Shown here: in pieces, positions 25,989 through 38,040 of the stretch | How positions within the stretch are numbered: position 1 is the stretch's first letter | Layout: each line of letters starts with the position of its first letter | NCBI GenBank assembly: GCA_013398015.1 | Contig: VZRR01002165.1 | Location: 186,001-250,000 of the forward strand | DNA: 64,000 nt | Source: Oreocharis arfaki | Taxonomy: Eukaryota; Chordata; Aves; Passeriformes; Paramythiidae | Direction of reading: 5' to 3' | Position numbers and translations under genes: made by a program | Notes under the pieces: model-generated | What the model was told of the DNA's origin: nothing | The model's database searches: none | Seen by the model: only the letters and a program-made list of their open reading frames with translations

Positions 25989-28900
25989 GAAGTTATTCTC
26001 CTACCCTTCTCCACAAAACTATTTTTGGGTATAAGCAAACACAGACTGCACATACACGAGACTGGTGACCTGGAGTCTTATTTGTGGTGCATAGACAAGA
26101 AGAATACCCTGCTGAGAAGGACTCACAGGGTCTATGAAATCCTGCCAGAGAGCAAGAAAATCTGCTGTATGGTACATCCTTTCCTGCAGTTTCTTGCAGT
26201 GAAGAGCTCAAAATCTGTCAAAACATGCTGCCCTTTGTGACTCTGCTCATTGAGATGTGCTTTCCGTACAGCGTCTCATATTCAGATGCGAGCACCAACG
26301 TAGCACATGAAGAGAGCCTCCACCAAAGCCACTGCTCAGCAAACACTGGGTGCAGACTGACCCCCACACCCAAACAGTCCCCAGGGTGCACACAAGTGTA
26401 TCCACATCACAGTTAAAAGCCTCTCTGAGAAATCTGTATCACATCTGCTTTAACCTGAGTAATTTGTACAAGGCTTTTCAGTGAACAGCGACACCAAAGC
26501 CTAGCTCGGGTAAGTGGGTGCAGACGTCTGCAGGATTTAGCCACAGTCTGTCAGGATTCAATTGACTGAATCACATTTACTTTACACTGCACGACTCACA
26601 CTCGTGGAAAGCCACAATTGCCCAGCTTCAAAAGCCCAGCACGAAACTTCCCAACAGAAGCTTAAACCGTTTCCTACACTGCTCTGTTTTGGATTGTACA
26701 TCATCTGACGCGACTCAGAAACCATCCAGGACAGGCTCTTAGTTTGCCTTTTCTAGCTGGTTTTTAGGAACTGACAAACTGACCCAAACAAACAAACAAC
26801 TGACCCGTCTCACTGTGCTTTTAAGCACTGCCATCAATCCAAGCCTAGAACAACCTTCAGCTGTAAAGGACTGGCTCACTGAAGGTGACGTGAGAGCATG
26901 GAGTGGGAGGATGCTCTGGAAGGCCATAGTGCACACATTGCCAGGAAATTACATTGAATTAAACCAAGAGATGAAATCCTCGTGGATTAGAAGCTTAGGA
27001 ATATTCTTTGTTACTCTACCTTTACAAAATGATGACTAAACCATTTAGACATTTCTATTTTCTGGTTAAACAGAGACCAAAGAGAAATCAGGTACCACTT
27101 GTTATCCATCAGAGCTGTACTACACCGTGTTAAACCTTCACATACACACATAGAAAAAAATCAGTCATGATAGGACTTTTTTTCTTATCTGATCTTTATT
27201 TGTGCTTTTGAGGAATTATTTCTGGAATTGTTATTTAAAGAATGGAAATTCAGTATAACTCAGTATCTGTCTGTTACCAGTGACTGGTATTTTGAAAATA
27301 ACAGACTGTTGAAATGTACTGCTTTCAGGCAATAAATGAATGATCTTAAGTATTGCTAGTGAATACAAATAAAATTAGCAGTAAAACAAAGATACTTGCA
27401 ATAAACTCCCTACTTAATGAAAAATAAGAGCAGCAAAACTTTGCTCCATTATAGGGAGAAAGTAAATTGTATTGGTAAGAAAGCATTTGTATTTTATGTG
27501 AGATCTATCCCCAGTCTCTGTATAAACCAGCAAATTTATATAGTTTTGTACACATAGTACAGCTCTGGGATGCCCACAGCTCTTGAACCATTGTAGAGTT
27601 CCACTGACATCAAACAGACACAGGACTGCACTTAGTCTGTGCTCTCCCTACAGTCATTTGAAAACAGTAACAGCTTTACCACACAAATCAACAGAGCATA
27701 AAGCAAGATTATATTACTTTTCAAATAAAAAATTTCTTATTTTTATTTCAATGATGGATTGATCTAGTATTTTCTGCTTTTTTTGTTCCCTGGAGTAAGG
27801 CAGATTTGACTCCATTGAAGTCTATTCAGTCAGTCCAGATTTACACTGGTAAATTTCTGAGAACAGTTTGTCCCCGAGCAATAGTATTCCTATTTTTGTT
27901 TTCCAACACAGCATCAATCATAATACATAAGGATGAGTGAATTGAAATTGGAAATAAAGACTAATAATGACAAAACATATTAACAGAAAACTCTCAAGTT
28001 CCTCTGCATTCAGGAAAGCAGTGCACACTTATTATCAAAACATGAATAACTAATTCTTGGTTCTCGAGCTTTTCTTTAGAAAGAAATTATATGGAATATT
28101 ATATATGGCCTTTCTCAACTAATGCTGTGGGTTTGTTCCTAATGTTACACTTCAACTGGAAGTGAAAAAAATCCATATAAAGTCCCGATTTTCCACTCCA
28201 TATCCCAATCTGATTATCATTCACTGCCATTATAATGCATGCTAAACCCTGCACAACAGGGGATGTTTAATCTAAATGTAATTCTGTTCCTGCTCTTCTC
28301 CCTTGCCATGAAGATTTTTATGAGGCTTTGTAAACCATTTTAACTACAAAATATAAATTTGGAAGTTAAATTACCTAAAGATGTCTTCTCAACTTTCAGT
28401 TATAAAACTAACCATACCAAATGAAATGGTAGATGGATTGGTATTTTTGCTTCTGCTAAGGACAAATTAACTTTTCTTTCCTCTAAAAAATTGTTATTGA
28501 AAATGACTAATAAGAAGAGAGCAGAATCAAAACAAATGCCCCCTAACATTATGTAATTGTTCCTCTAAGCACTTCTGGGTTGAAGAACTGAGAATCCAAC
28601 TAAAAACTAAATTCTACTCATGATAGCAATGGAAAAAACTCACTGACTTTGGAGGGATTTTTTTCATAACAGGGGAAAGGAAGATTTTGTTGGACAACAG
28701 AAGATTAGAAAAACTTCTAAAATACAACAAATTGTTGAGGTGGTTAGAAAACATTACTGCATAACTGCTTTACAGATTCTGTCTCAGCCATATACAAATA
28801 ACCCAAAAGAGAATATTACAGGCACTTAACAAAGTCTAGTTTCAGATATACAATCGTACCAAACAATTTTATTAATATTTCATACAAATTCTGAAGTCAA

Positions 28901-30210
28901 CCACTGACTAGTATTTTGATGTTGATGAAGGCGAACAAAATTAATAAACAATAGGTTTCCGTGTTTTACATTGGACTGGATCTTGTAACTGTCTTAATTA
29001 TAAACTAACCTAAAATAGTAATGATCAAAACAGGGTAAAGCCAATACATTTTGTTTTCTTTACTTTATTTCAAAATAGAGTGATTATAAATACATTCTTA
29101 TATTTCCTTCCTAACTCTTTGGATGCAACCAAAAAAAAAAGTCTCACTGTGCTCATTTCATACAATATCAACATACAAATCATGCAAAAGATATTATAGA
29201 TATTATACCACCATCAAGATCTGGATGTTTTTTCTTGATTCTGAAACATTTGTTAACATTATTCACAAGGCCATGCCTTTATAATTTATATCATCATTAT
29301 GGCTTTAAAAAAAAAAAAAAAGCATTTAGAAAAGATATTTATACTAGATTGCTGCATTATTGTCAATCTTGAACACAATGCAAAACATAAATCACCTGTT
29401 CTTGTGTTCTTGCACCGTGGTATTTGCTTTCTGATAAAATTGCACAATTTTTTTTCTTTTTCAAGGAAACAATTACACTTTATTGATTTCATTTAAAAAT
29501 GGAAACTTCTTTATAATACAATGGAGACAACAGATTATGTTAACACCTTCACTGTTTTTGTTTATGTCTATGGGTCTTAACAGCCATTTTACAAGCATGG
29601 CCACTCAAACCAATATAATGAACAGACAGACCTGTTAAGCCACACCCAAGAGTCACCTCCTCAGAAAGACTGACCAGAGATTTGAATGGACATCACACTA
29701 AAACTGCTGTGAGACACATACACTATTTCAAAACATGGAGAAAATAAACTGACACTTAGGTTGCCATTCAAGGTAACAATTTCACAGAAAAATAGTGTTT
29801 TGCCAGCTTCTGCATTCTTCACTCACACTATTATGCCTACATATTGCACCATACATTGTAAAACACTTAGGAACAATTTCTACAGGAAGGTCCAGATTGT
29901 GCAACCTTTACTGATGCTGGTGAACCTACACTCAACTGCATAACCCCAGAAGAGTCACTGGGCTCTATGGATTATATACAATGGTTCTGAGCTGGCTTGT
30001 TTTGAAGTCAATGACAAAACTCTATCTAAGCCCCACTCTTGGGCAGGTATCTAATTACTACCTCGTGAATAGTACCTCTGCACATGATTTAGGTTGAGCT
30101 GAAATGGGTTACTGGGATTGGGGCCTCAGTGATCAGGAAACTCTGACCCAGTGTAATGGTATAGCATAACGGTTCAGTTCTTCTTTTGATCAGGAAATAG
30201 AAGACACCAC
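25989..30210. other. Non-coding DNA, nothing recognised
   Basis: Strongly AT-rich sequence downstream of SLITRK4 with an A15 run around 29307-29321. I see no exon, RNA gene or repeat family. Confidence 0.6.
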
Positions 30211-30314
30211 TCCAAAAACCAAAAAAAATCAAACAAATGAAAATAAAAAACCAAAAATAACCCAGAAAGAACACCCCCAGAAAACCCCACAACATAAAAT
30301 AAAACAAAAAACCC
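30211..30314. repeat. A/C-rich low-complexity tract
   Basis: About 100 bases almost free of G and poor in T on the plus strand (AAAAACCAAAAAAAATC, AATAAAACAAAAAACCC). The Phe/Gly/Trp-rich frame on the opposite strand is compositional. Confidence 0.8.
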
Positions 30315-31955
30315 TCGGTTTTTTCAGCTGAGGAAGGTAAGATCATTTATAGTTGTTCTTTTGACTCACAAACACAAGTCATAAGCACATCAGTTTTACC
30401 ATCAGTTAGAAGTATTTCCTTATTTGCTATTTTTAATATTTTTAACACGTTCCTCTCAGGATGATCATACAGGACACGACAGTGACAACGCACTGAGCGT
30501 GTCAGACACCTTCTGCTTTGGCAAATCCCAGTGAACTCGGACACATCCTTGAGGCCACACAGCACTGTGCAGAGCAGACCCTGTCATCCTTAGCCTACTG
30601 AAGGAGCCAGCAGAGTCCACCTGGTCAGTGCATCACGGACACTCCTTAATCCACAGACAATAAACACACATATTCTCATCCAAACCTTAGCCGTGTATTG
30701 CATCATTGGTCAACCAGGAACTTTTTATATGCCAGAACTGCATATGTACGCAGTATCCATGTCCTGAAAATCCCTATGACATTCTGAATTAAGTTAATTA
30801 TTGTGCATGGATAGCTGCAGCTTTTTGAAAGAAACTCAGCCATTAATTTATCTCTCGTAATTTTATTATCTGAAGTCACGTATATACTTTGAAGTATGGA
30901 GAAAAATAATAAAACCATGTTCTTTATAAGCCACAAGAGCATAAACAAATGTCTGAAAGTAGAGAAACATTTTGTTTGCTTTCTCTTAAATACAGAAGCA
31001 GTGCTTTTTTTTTTGCCTTTTTTGATAAAAATATACTGCAGGCTGTTTGCCAAGTATCATTCCAGAATAAAAATTTCAACTCAGTGTCATAAAGCCCTGA
31101 AATTATAGGTTTATATTGGAAATAGCTGACACAGCCTTCTCCACAGTATTATTATTGAGTCTTGCTCGAATTTTTGCTAGCTTCAAATTCATGAAAAACT
31201 TTCATGTTTATATCCCACTATCTTAATTGATTCATGTATTGATTATAAAAGGTAGGGAGGGGTTAAAGTTCTGAAAGCAAAGGAGATAAGAGGGTCTTAT
31301 CCAAAGCTCATCAAGTCAAAGAAATGTTGTTAATCTCATCACATAGACTTGCTGTACAATGCTTTACCACTATATTTCCATTCTCATGTCAAAGCACCAT
31401 CCATCAGTGAGATACAATGGGGATTTTCCATTCTCCTACTTTTTTTCCTGGCTATTCAGATCCAGCTTTCACAATGGCAAGCTTTTACTCCCTAGTTATG
31501 AGCTACACAGTCCTCTGAACTGACACCACTATATCCATTTTGCACTGTGGTTTTAGACAGGATTTGCCATACTGTTCACTGTTCTGATCAGGTTTTGCTG
31601 ACTAACAGCAGCCAGAGAGATAATAAGAACAGAAAACTTCTGCATATACAATAAAAATATTCCCCTTAGCTTGAATTCCTACAAATACTTGTAGTGAAAA
31701 GTATTTAGATTAAGCTGTAGAGACCTGAAAAGCAAGAAAACTCATGGCAAATAATTGCCTGAGACACAATACTAAAAAACTAATGAATCTATTTTAAAAT
31801 GCACCATTGGTAACAAATCTGAAATAAGATAATATGCTAATCTCACAAGAATAGTACAGAACAATTTTATTATCGTTATTATTATATCTGATCACTTAAT
31901 TCTGGATGATGCTATACATTACATCCCCGGTTGCTGTTTGGTATATTGTTCTGGT
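30315..31955. other. Non-coding DNA; may include distal SLITRK4 3' UTR
   Basis: AT-rich sequence with several minus-strand AATAAA hexamers. It could contain the far end of a long SLITRK4 3' UTR but nothing in the sequence proves this. Confidence 0.5.
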
Positions 31956-32278
31956 TTTATTTATACTGAATGATTAATGCATTGTGATCAGGAAAACAAG
32001 TCAGGCATATTAAATACATATTAAGGAGTACATATTCTTTTTCCTATGTAGTATACAAAGTATTTCATAAATATGAATTATATTACAAAAATAATTTCTG
32101 CTACGCTCACACAGTAAGCACTTTGACAATTTTGGACAACCTGTTGGGGTTGCAAGAGTTTCACATAACTGAGAAGAACTTTAGGTTTAATTGGAGATGA
32201 GTCTTAGAACAGATTCTGCATAAATATCAAATATTTTCTTCAGATGTCACGAATACTGCAGAAGTCAGGTTGAACTAC

Positions 32279-32303
32279 TTTCTTTCTTTCTTTTTTTTTT
32301 TTT
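32279..32303. repeat. Short (CTTT)n / poly-T simple repeat
   Basis: CTTT units run into about 13 T on the plus strand. It lies inside the presumed SLITRK4 3' UTR, where it would be A-rich in the transcript. Confidence 0.85.
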
Positions 32304-32341
32304 AATTTTCTGTATAGACATGTATGCTTCAGGTGGTCAGA

Positions 32342-32347
32342 TTTATT
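32342..32347 (-). terminator. Candidate polyadenylation signal AATAAA for SLITRK4
   Basis: TTTATT on the plus strand gives a canonical AATAAA on the minus strand about 620 bases after the SLITRK4 stop. No clear GU-rich downstream element was recognised, and other hexamers exist nearby (31956-31961), so this is only one candidate. Confidence 0.25.
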
Positions 32348-32965
32348 TCATAGGTATGTAATGCATGGTATATTTTAAACAAATATTTGCACAATTTAAC
32401 ATTATAATTCCAGTGGTTTCAAGATGCAGCCCATATATGTAACCAATTTACACATACTATTGAATGTTCTCTCTTTGCATGCTTGTTACTTTCCAGATAA
32501 GCTTTAAACAGTGCCGTTAGAACACCAGAAATCAAAGGATTACTCCAGTTCCACCAACTTAAATCCACGTGCAGGATGAAGGACCCAGCTGAAGTACAAA
32601 TATCAGTACCAGGTTTCTTGTGTTTGTTCTAACAAATCACAAGGAGACGATGGTTTGCATTTAAGATACAAAACATATATGCCTCTTGAGGTTAATTCAG
32701 TGTAACGTGTATAAAGCATCCCTTTGGCAATAGAGTTTGCAGTATCCCTACAGGATTCCACAGGGCATGAGCTTTATGGAGCAAAATCTATTACGGAAAT
32801 TCTCCTCTACTTGACAAATCGTACGCAGCTACAGTTAATCAGACACCCTTGGATACACCTGCCTCTATGCCTATCAATATAATATAGTATTTGGAAGTTA
32901 AAAGTCAACAAAAGGCACTTTCATCATTAAATAAATGTCCTCTGTAGGCAATAAGACTGTATGAC

Positions 32966-35479
32966 CTATATTTTATTCAAAGCTGTTTGCTCTTCAAGGA
33001 CTTGTAGGTAGTCAGGTGAACCTTGAAGTTTAGCTTTTAGCTCAAAATATTCACTTTTTCTTTGTTCTACTACAATTTTACTATGATTACCACCTATTAG
33101 AGATTTCTTGTTTTTTTTGTCTTGCAGTTTCTCTGGGTAACGTATTTCAAAGCCACTGACCCCTATGCTGTTGTATTCTTTTTTACTTTCAAGAAAATTT
33201 TGAATAAATACATTGGAATCCCTTCCAGGGAATAACTCATCCAGTTCATCGATTGTGCTAAGTCTTTTCCTGGTATCCACATGCAATAAATCTTTCTCCT
33301 TGTCATTCATATTTCTCAGAATGACTTTTTGCCCTGGCGGGTCAGCAAAGGTGAAGCCTGTTTCAGACTCTTTCAAGCCACAGGTATGACTTTTGCTCAT
33401 CTGCTCAATGGTTTGAGGAATGAAGGCCTCTGCACCCAGTCCATCTTTTTTGTTGGACTTGTGATCGTGCTTTCTTAGCTGCAGTTGCATAGAACTGCAC
33501 TCTTGGTTTCCAATCCCTTCATGCTTTACAGTTGGTTTTTTGTTGCGCCGAAGCACAAAAACAAGAAGACAAAAAGCAACAAACACCGTTAAAATCAGCA
33601 CAACCAATATGCTTAAGATTAGGATGGACAATGGAACTGGGCCACCGGGAGGACTCCGGACTGGTCCCGGTGGTGTTGTAAAAATAACAGCGGGCATGGG
33701 ACTAGTGAACAGAGCAGATGGCTTGTTTAAAAGTTTAGGGCAGAGAATCTCATTTTTCAGAGACTTAAGTTCTATGTTAGCAAACTGCACGGGTGTTTCA
33801 CATTTCAATTCCTTCACCACAATACCATCATTTAGCTTTTCAAGCCACAGTTTTAAAGCAACTAAATCACAAGTGCAGTCCCATGGATTACCTTCCAAAT
33901 CTATTTGTGTAAGAGATTTTAGCTGATCAAGAACACCACTTACAGGTAGATACATGAAGTGATTGTTCCTCAGATTCAGTCTAGCAAGTGGTGCACCAGC
34001 AAAAATATACGCTGGCAAGCTTCGAAGAAGATTGTTGTTCAAGTAGAGCAACTGCAAATTTGGCATTAAGTCAAAGGTGCCTGCTAGGATTTCTCTGATA
34101 ACATTGTATTCCAAATACAGATACTGCAAGTTGTGGAGGCCAGCAAACATTTCTGGGCTCAGACGCTCTATCTGATTGCCATTGAGATACAATCTCCGTA
34201 AATTTGTAAGGTTGCGGAAAACGTCTCCTTTGATCACTGAAATCCGATTGCTGCCTAAATGTAGCAAGTCCAGCCCCTCAAACTCAGCGAAATCTGTAGT
34301 ATCCACATCCTTAATATAATTGCCATTTACATGCAGTTTCTTGGCATTTAAAGGTTTTGGTACGAGTTCAGCCATCGATTCTATATTTCTTTCTTGGCAA
34401 TTTACACTTAATCCCAAGTCTGAAGGATGAGTTTTGCAAACACAAGGGACCGGACAAGGAGTTAAAGGAGGCACCCTGGTCTGGTAAGATACGATCTGAC
34501 TGAGATTGCGATTAGACAGTGCTTTGCCTGCTACTATCCCCGAGATCTTCGAAGGATTTGTAGTCTTTGGCGGCTTTGTGACTAATCTGTGCACTGATGT
34601 TTGAGTTGTATGGCCATTGGGTGTGCTGTAACTGGGCTCCAGCTGCGAGGGAGGCAGGATGCGCACGTCAAAATCACTCCCTGTCCCCATGGAGCACAGC
34701 TCCTGCTTATTGGTTTCTTTCAGCAGCCTTCCATACAAGTCACTGGGTGTTTCACAGATAGCCTCTCCAATGTAGATGTTATAGGGCATGTTCTCCAGCC
34801 ACGCTTTCAAAGGCAACAAATCACAAGTACAATTCCAGGGGTTGTCTTCTAGCTGCAATTCAACAATTCGCCCGATGTGCTCCAGAACTCCAATGTATGG
34901 AAGCTTCTGTATTCGATTCCCCCGTATATCCAGATGGGTTAGAGAAGCAAATCGAAAAATATTATCAGGAAGGAATGAAATCAGATTGTCATTAAGTATC
35001 AGGACTTTCAGCTTGTGAAGCTTATTGAAGGCTCCCCGTTCAATAAACTTGATTAAATTGTAGTCAGCTTGGAGATACTCCAAGTTCTCTATGCCAAGGA
35101 AAGTGTCAGCCCGGAGAATCTTTAATTCATTGTTGTTCAAGTGCAACTGTTTTAATGCACTAAGACCCATAAAGGCCCCTCCCTCAATGTTCTGTAACTT
35201 ATTATTACCCAGTTGCAAGGACACCGCATGTGTAAAATTAAGAAAGGAATTTGGATATAGAATAATTAGCAGGTTGTTTTGAAAGTTGAGGTGGTAAAAA
35301 TTAGACCATGGTGGTTTAAGCTGATTTGGTCTGTAGACTGCAACCTTCTCACAGTTGACATAGAGTACATTCTCAACTGACACACAGGAGCAAACATTGC
35401 AAATTTCCACAGATATATCAGCATCTGCAGTTGTAGAAGAAACTGGAGATGACAGAACCAGAAAGAACCACAGAATCAT
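32966..35479 (-). CDS. SLITRK4: SLITRK4, SLIT and NTRK-like family member 4 (837 aa, complete, single coding exon)
   Basis: This gene encodes a type I postsynaptic adhesion protein of the SLITRK family. Family members bind presynaptic LAR-type receptor phosphatases and promote synapse formation and neurite control (family knowledge). In 837-residue numbering, a signal peptide covers about 1-18. The first LRR unit has a Cys-rich N-cap (about 27-60), repeats to about 205, and a C-cap opening with NPWNCTCD at 213-220. A linker follows. The second unit has its N-cap at about 342-361, repeats at about 378-520, and a C-cap with NPWDCTCD at 531-538. One membrane segment lies at about 616-643, followed by basic RRNKK. 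The tail carries Tyr769, Tyr811 and a Trk-like SPDYLQVLE motif around Tyr824. N-glycosylation sequons include Asn81, Asn216, Asn325 and Asn423. Stop is TAG. I chose the ATG at 35479 because it gives the usual 837-residue length and opens directly with the signal peptide. The frame stays open upstream to 35578, but that part lies in a splice-acceptor tract. The sequence matches SLITRK4 rather than its paralogues almost throughout. Confidence 0.98.
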   Translation of the reverse strand: MILWFFLVLSSPVSSTTADADISVEICNVCSCVSVENVLYVNCEKVAVYRPNQLKPPWSNFYHLNFQNNLLIILYPNSFLNFTHAVSLQLGNNKLQNIEGGAFMGLSALKQLHLNNNELKILRADTFLGIENLEYLQADYNLIKFIERGAFNKLHKLKVLILNDNLISFLPDNIFRFASLTHLDIRGNRIQKLPYIGVLEHIGRIVELQLEDNPWNCTCDLLPLKAWLENMPYNIYIGEAICETPSDLYGRLLKETNKQELCSMGTGSDFDVRILPPSQLEPSYSTPNGHTTQTSVHRLVTKPPKTTNPSKISGIVAGKALSNRNLSQIVSYQTRVPPLTPCPVPCVCKTHPSDLGLSVNCQERNIESMAELVPKPLNAKKLHVNGNYIKDVDTTDFAEFEGLDLLHLGSNRISVIKGDVFRNLTNLRRLYLNGNQIERLSPEMFAGLHNLQYLYLEYNVIREILAGTFDLMPNLQLLYLNNNLLRSLPAYIFAGAPLARLNLRNNHFMYLPVSGVLDQLKSLTQIDLEGNPWDCTCDLVALKLWLEKLNDGIVVKELKCETPVQFANIELKSLKNEILCPKLLNKPSALFTSPMPAVIFTTPPGPVRSPPGGPVPLSILILSILVVLILTVFVAFCLLVFVLRRNKKPTVKHEGIGNQECSSMQLQLRKHDHKSNKKDGLGAEAFIPQTIEQMSKSHTCGLKESETGFTFADPPGQKVILRNMNDKEKDLLHVDTRKRLSTIDELDELFPGRDSNVFIQNFLESKKEYNSIGVSGFEIRYPEKLQDKKNKKSLIGGNHSKIVVEQRKSEYFELKAKLQGSPDYLQVLEEQTALNKI

Positions 35480-35510
35480 CTTCTTATGATCAGCAAGCAA
35501 CCTTAGGCTC

Positions 35511-35565
35511 CTGAACAAAGATAAAGAATCTGAAGAAGAAAGAAGGAAAGAAAAAAGAAAATGTT
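35511..35565 (-). promoter_or_regulatory. SLITRK4: Probable 3' splice site of the SLITRK4 5' UTR intron
   Basis: Read on the minus strand, a long pyrimidine-rich stretch (TTTTCTTTTTTCTTTCCTTC and onward) runs into CTTCAG and then, 19 bases later, TTTGTTCAG. The second AG is complementary to 35511-35512, so the exon would begin at 35510, 31 bases before the initiator ATG. The first AG (35530-35531) would start the exon at 35529. Mammalian SLITRK genes have untranslated 5' exons and a single coding exon, which fits. The acceptor is inferred from sequence alone; no transcript is available here. Confidence 0.7.
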
Positions 35566-36608
35566 TTTCAGTTGACATTGTTCCAAAACATCATTTGGGT
35601 TAAAACCTGTATACCACTGAGCTACTGTACCTGCCAAGGAGTGTAGATAAACTACAAGAACTGAATTTAAAATAACATGAAAGACTTTAACAACCAAACA
35701 AATGCACAGGAGCTAGGATGATTTCAAACACAGAATGTAAATTTCTGTAGACAAACACAAATAACTCTCAGGTCTGTCAAATGTATTTCTCTCTCTTGTA
35801 CATGCCAAGCATGCATAACTAACAAAGTAAAATAACCAAAGGAGATTCCAATTTTATGCATATTTACTCTCCTCAATCCTGCACTGCTCATATGTTGCTG
35901 TGCATTTCAGGGATATTAAACACAAATGCTGATGTTATGCATGCCCAAACATCTGGGCTGGCAGAGCACAATACAGAAAGGATGGAGATGCTGACACGAA
36001 AAGCAATGCCAGTGCTCAGTATATGCATCTAAAGCATCAACACATACAGATATATCACTACGATAAAGATATTCACTCTAGGGCTACATAGGCATGCACA
36101 CACATTGTTTCTGCCACTTCTGATACCTAGTTTAAATAAGTAGGTGGTAAACTGACTGCAGAAATACAACTATCCACAGAACAAGATCAGCTCTGGATGA
36201 CCAATGCAAGCACACAGATGAAAAAAGCATGCACAAGCACACAGCCCCATCCCCAGGAATAAAAATACACTGACTTGCAGGGCAAAACAAAGTCACAATT
36301 CACCAGCCTGACACTACTGAAGCCCGAGAACTACTTCTTTTTCCTAAAACATTATGTAATTTGCTCTTATTCCTGCACTGATAAGAACCCTTTACATATA
36401 GTCAGACCAGCTGAGCTGCCATTTTTTACGCAGAAGAACTCGAGCCACAGCATTTCCTCTGAGTTCTAAGGCAGCTTTCCCCTCCTTTTTAAACAAATCA
36501 GTCAATAATCAATACATTGCACACACACACGCACATCCTATCTTCCCATTACCCCCATCTCCCACTTGTCCCTTTCATTTCCTGCTGTGGGAAGCCACTG
36601 AGTTGGCA
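35566..36608 (-). other. Presumed 5' UTR intron of SLITRK4
   Basis: This is AT-rich sequence between the splice acceptor and the CpG island, with no coding potential. It contains a short CA/GT run near 36519-36532. It is intronic if transcription starts in the island to its right, which is inference. Confidence 0.45.
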
Positions 36609-36830
36609 GGAGGGAGCCAGAATTAAAAGTGCAGAAAAGCAGGAGCCAGCCGGAGGGAGGAGAACGGGGCTGGAGGGAGACACGAGGGGACAATGTGCCG
36701 GGGGACCTGGAAAGGAGGGCAGAGGAGGGATGAAGAAAGACGGCAGGACAGAAGGACAAGGGGGAGAAGGAAGGCACAAAGGAGACAAGGAAGGATGAGA
36801 CGAAGGGATGGCTGGAGGGTCAAGGAGGCC
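36609..36830. repeat. Polypurine (GA-rich) tract flanking the CpG island
   Basis: For about 220 bases the plus strand is overwhelmingly A and G, with runs such as GGAGGGAGGAGAACGGGG and GGGGGAGAAGGAAGG. The minus (SLITRK4 sense) strand is therefore a polypyrimidine tract. It sits on the gene side of the CpG island and may lie within the first exon or first intron. Long open frames across it are compositional. Confidence 0.75.
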
Positions 36831-37338
36831 GCTTATCAGGAGCACGGGGAGAAGGGGGAGCGGAGCAGCGGCTGCCGATGCCCGCAGGCTCCCGACCCCG
36901 GCCGCGGCGAGCGCGCCCCCAGGGGCCGACCGGTGCCCCGGCGCCCCCGCCGCTCCCTCTCCCTCCCCCTGGCAGGCGCCGTCCTCCCGTATCCCTGCCT
37001 CGCCCACGCTCGAGTCCCCTCTTCTTCCTCAGCCCCGGGGCCCCGGCCTGTGCCGAGCGGGCAAGCTGCGGGCGCTGCGGGGGGCTGGCGGCGGGGCGGC
37101 GAGCCCGGCCAGCAGTGCCGGCACTACCGCAATTTTTTGCCGCATCCGGCTCGGCTGGTGCCGGCTCCCCTCCGCCGTGGGCGCCCCGTCGCCCTCTGGC
37201 TCCCGGCGGCGGAGGGCGGCAGGGGCACGGGCACGCTCGCACGGCGCGCACATCCCGGCCGGGAGCGGGCACAGCGCGGCGGAGCAACCCCGCATCCCCT
37301 GCACCGTCCCTTCGCAATGAGGCACGACCGTGCTCCCC

Positions 37339-37342
37339 NNNN
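37339..37342. other. Small gap (4 N)
   Basis: Four unresolved bases interrupt the GC-rich island, again at a C-run (ctcccc before, tcgcac after). Confidence 0.99.
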
Positions 37343-37492
37343 TCGCACGGGGGCGGCCGCGTGCCCCCCGCCGCTGAACGCACCAACCCCCCCGCCCCGG
37401 CACCTTTGCAAAGTCCAGCCCGCAGCAGATCCACACACCCCCTTCTCCAGCCCCACTGCGCAGATCCTGCCCCCCCGTCCCTCCCACACCTC

Positions 37493-38040
37493 NNNNNNNN
37501 NNNNNNNNNNNNNNNNNNNNNNNNNNNNNNNNNNNNNNNNNNNNNNNNNNNNNNNNNNNNNNNNNNNNNNNNNNNNNNNNNNNNNNNNNNNNNNNNNNNN
37601 NNNNNNNNNNNNNNNNNNNNNNNNNNNNNNNNNNNNNNNNNNNNNNNNNNNNNNNNNNNNNNNNNNNNNNNNNNNNNNNNNNNNNNNNNNNNNNNNNNNN
37701 NNNNNNNNNNNNNNNNNNNNNNNNNNNNNNNNNNNNNNNNNNNNNNNNNNNNNNNNNNNNNNNNNNNNNNNNNNNNNNNNNNNNNNNNNNNNNNNNNNNN
37801 NNNNNNNNNNNNNNNNNNNNNNNNNNNNNNNNNNNNNNNNNNNNNNNNNNNNNNNNNNNNNNNNNNNNNNNNNNNNNNNNNNNNNNNNNNNNNNNNNNNN
37901 NNNNNNNNNNNNNNNNNNNNNNNNNNNNNNNNNNNNNNNNNNNNNNNNNNNNNNNNNNNNNNNNNNNNNNNNNNNNNNNNNNNNNNNNNNNNNNNNNNNN
38001 NNNNNNNNNNNNNNNNNNNNNNNNNNNNNNNNNNNNNNNN
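37493..38040. other. Assembly gap (548 N)
   Basis: This is a run of 548 N inside the CpG island. Very GC-rich promoter sequence often drops out of bird assemblies, so the gap probably hides core promoter and first-exon sequence. The exact length may be an estimate. Confidence 0.99.

Larger units (their letters stand above)
31956..32965 (-). other. SLITRK4: Presumed SLITRK4 3' UTR; end not determined
   Basis: This is the sequence immediately downstream of the SLITRK4 stop codon. It is AT-rich and has no coding potential. On the minus strand there are AATAAA hexamers complementary to 32342-32347 and 31956-31961, either of which could end a transcript 0.6-1.0 kb after the stop. In this AT-rich context such hexamers also arise by chance, and mammalian SLITRK4 mRNAs have longer 3' UTRs, so the true end may lie further left. 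A minus-strand A-rich/GAAA run sits inside it at 32279-32303. Confidence 0.4.

Noticed and set aside
33540..35282. Plus-strand open frames opposite SLITRK4
   Set aside because: They are shadows of the conserved LRR coding sequence on the other strand.
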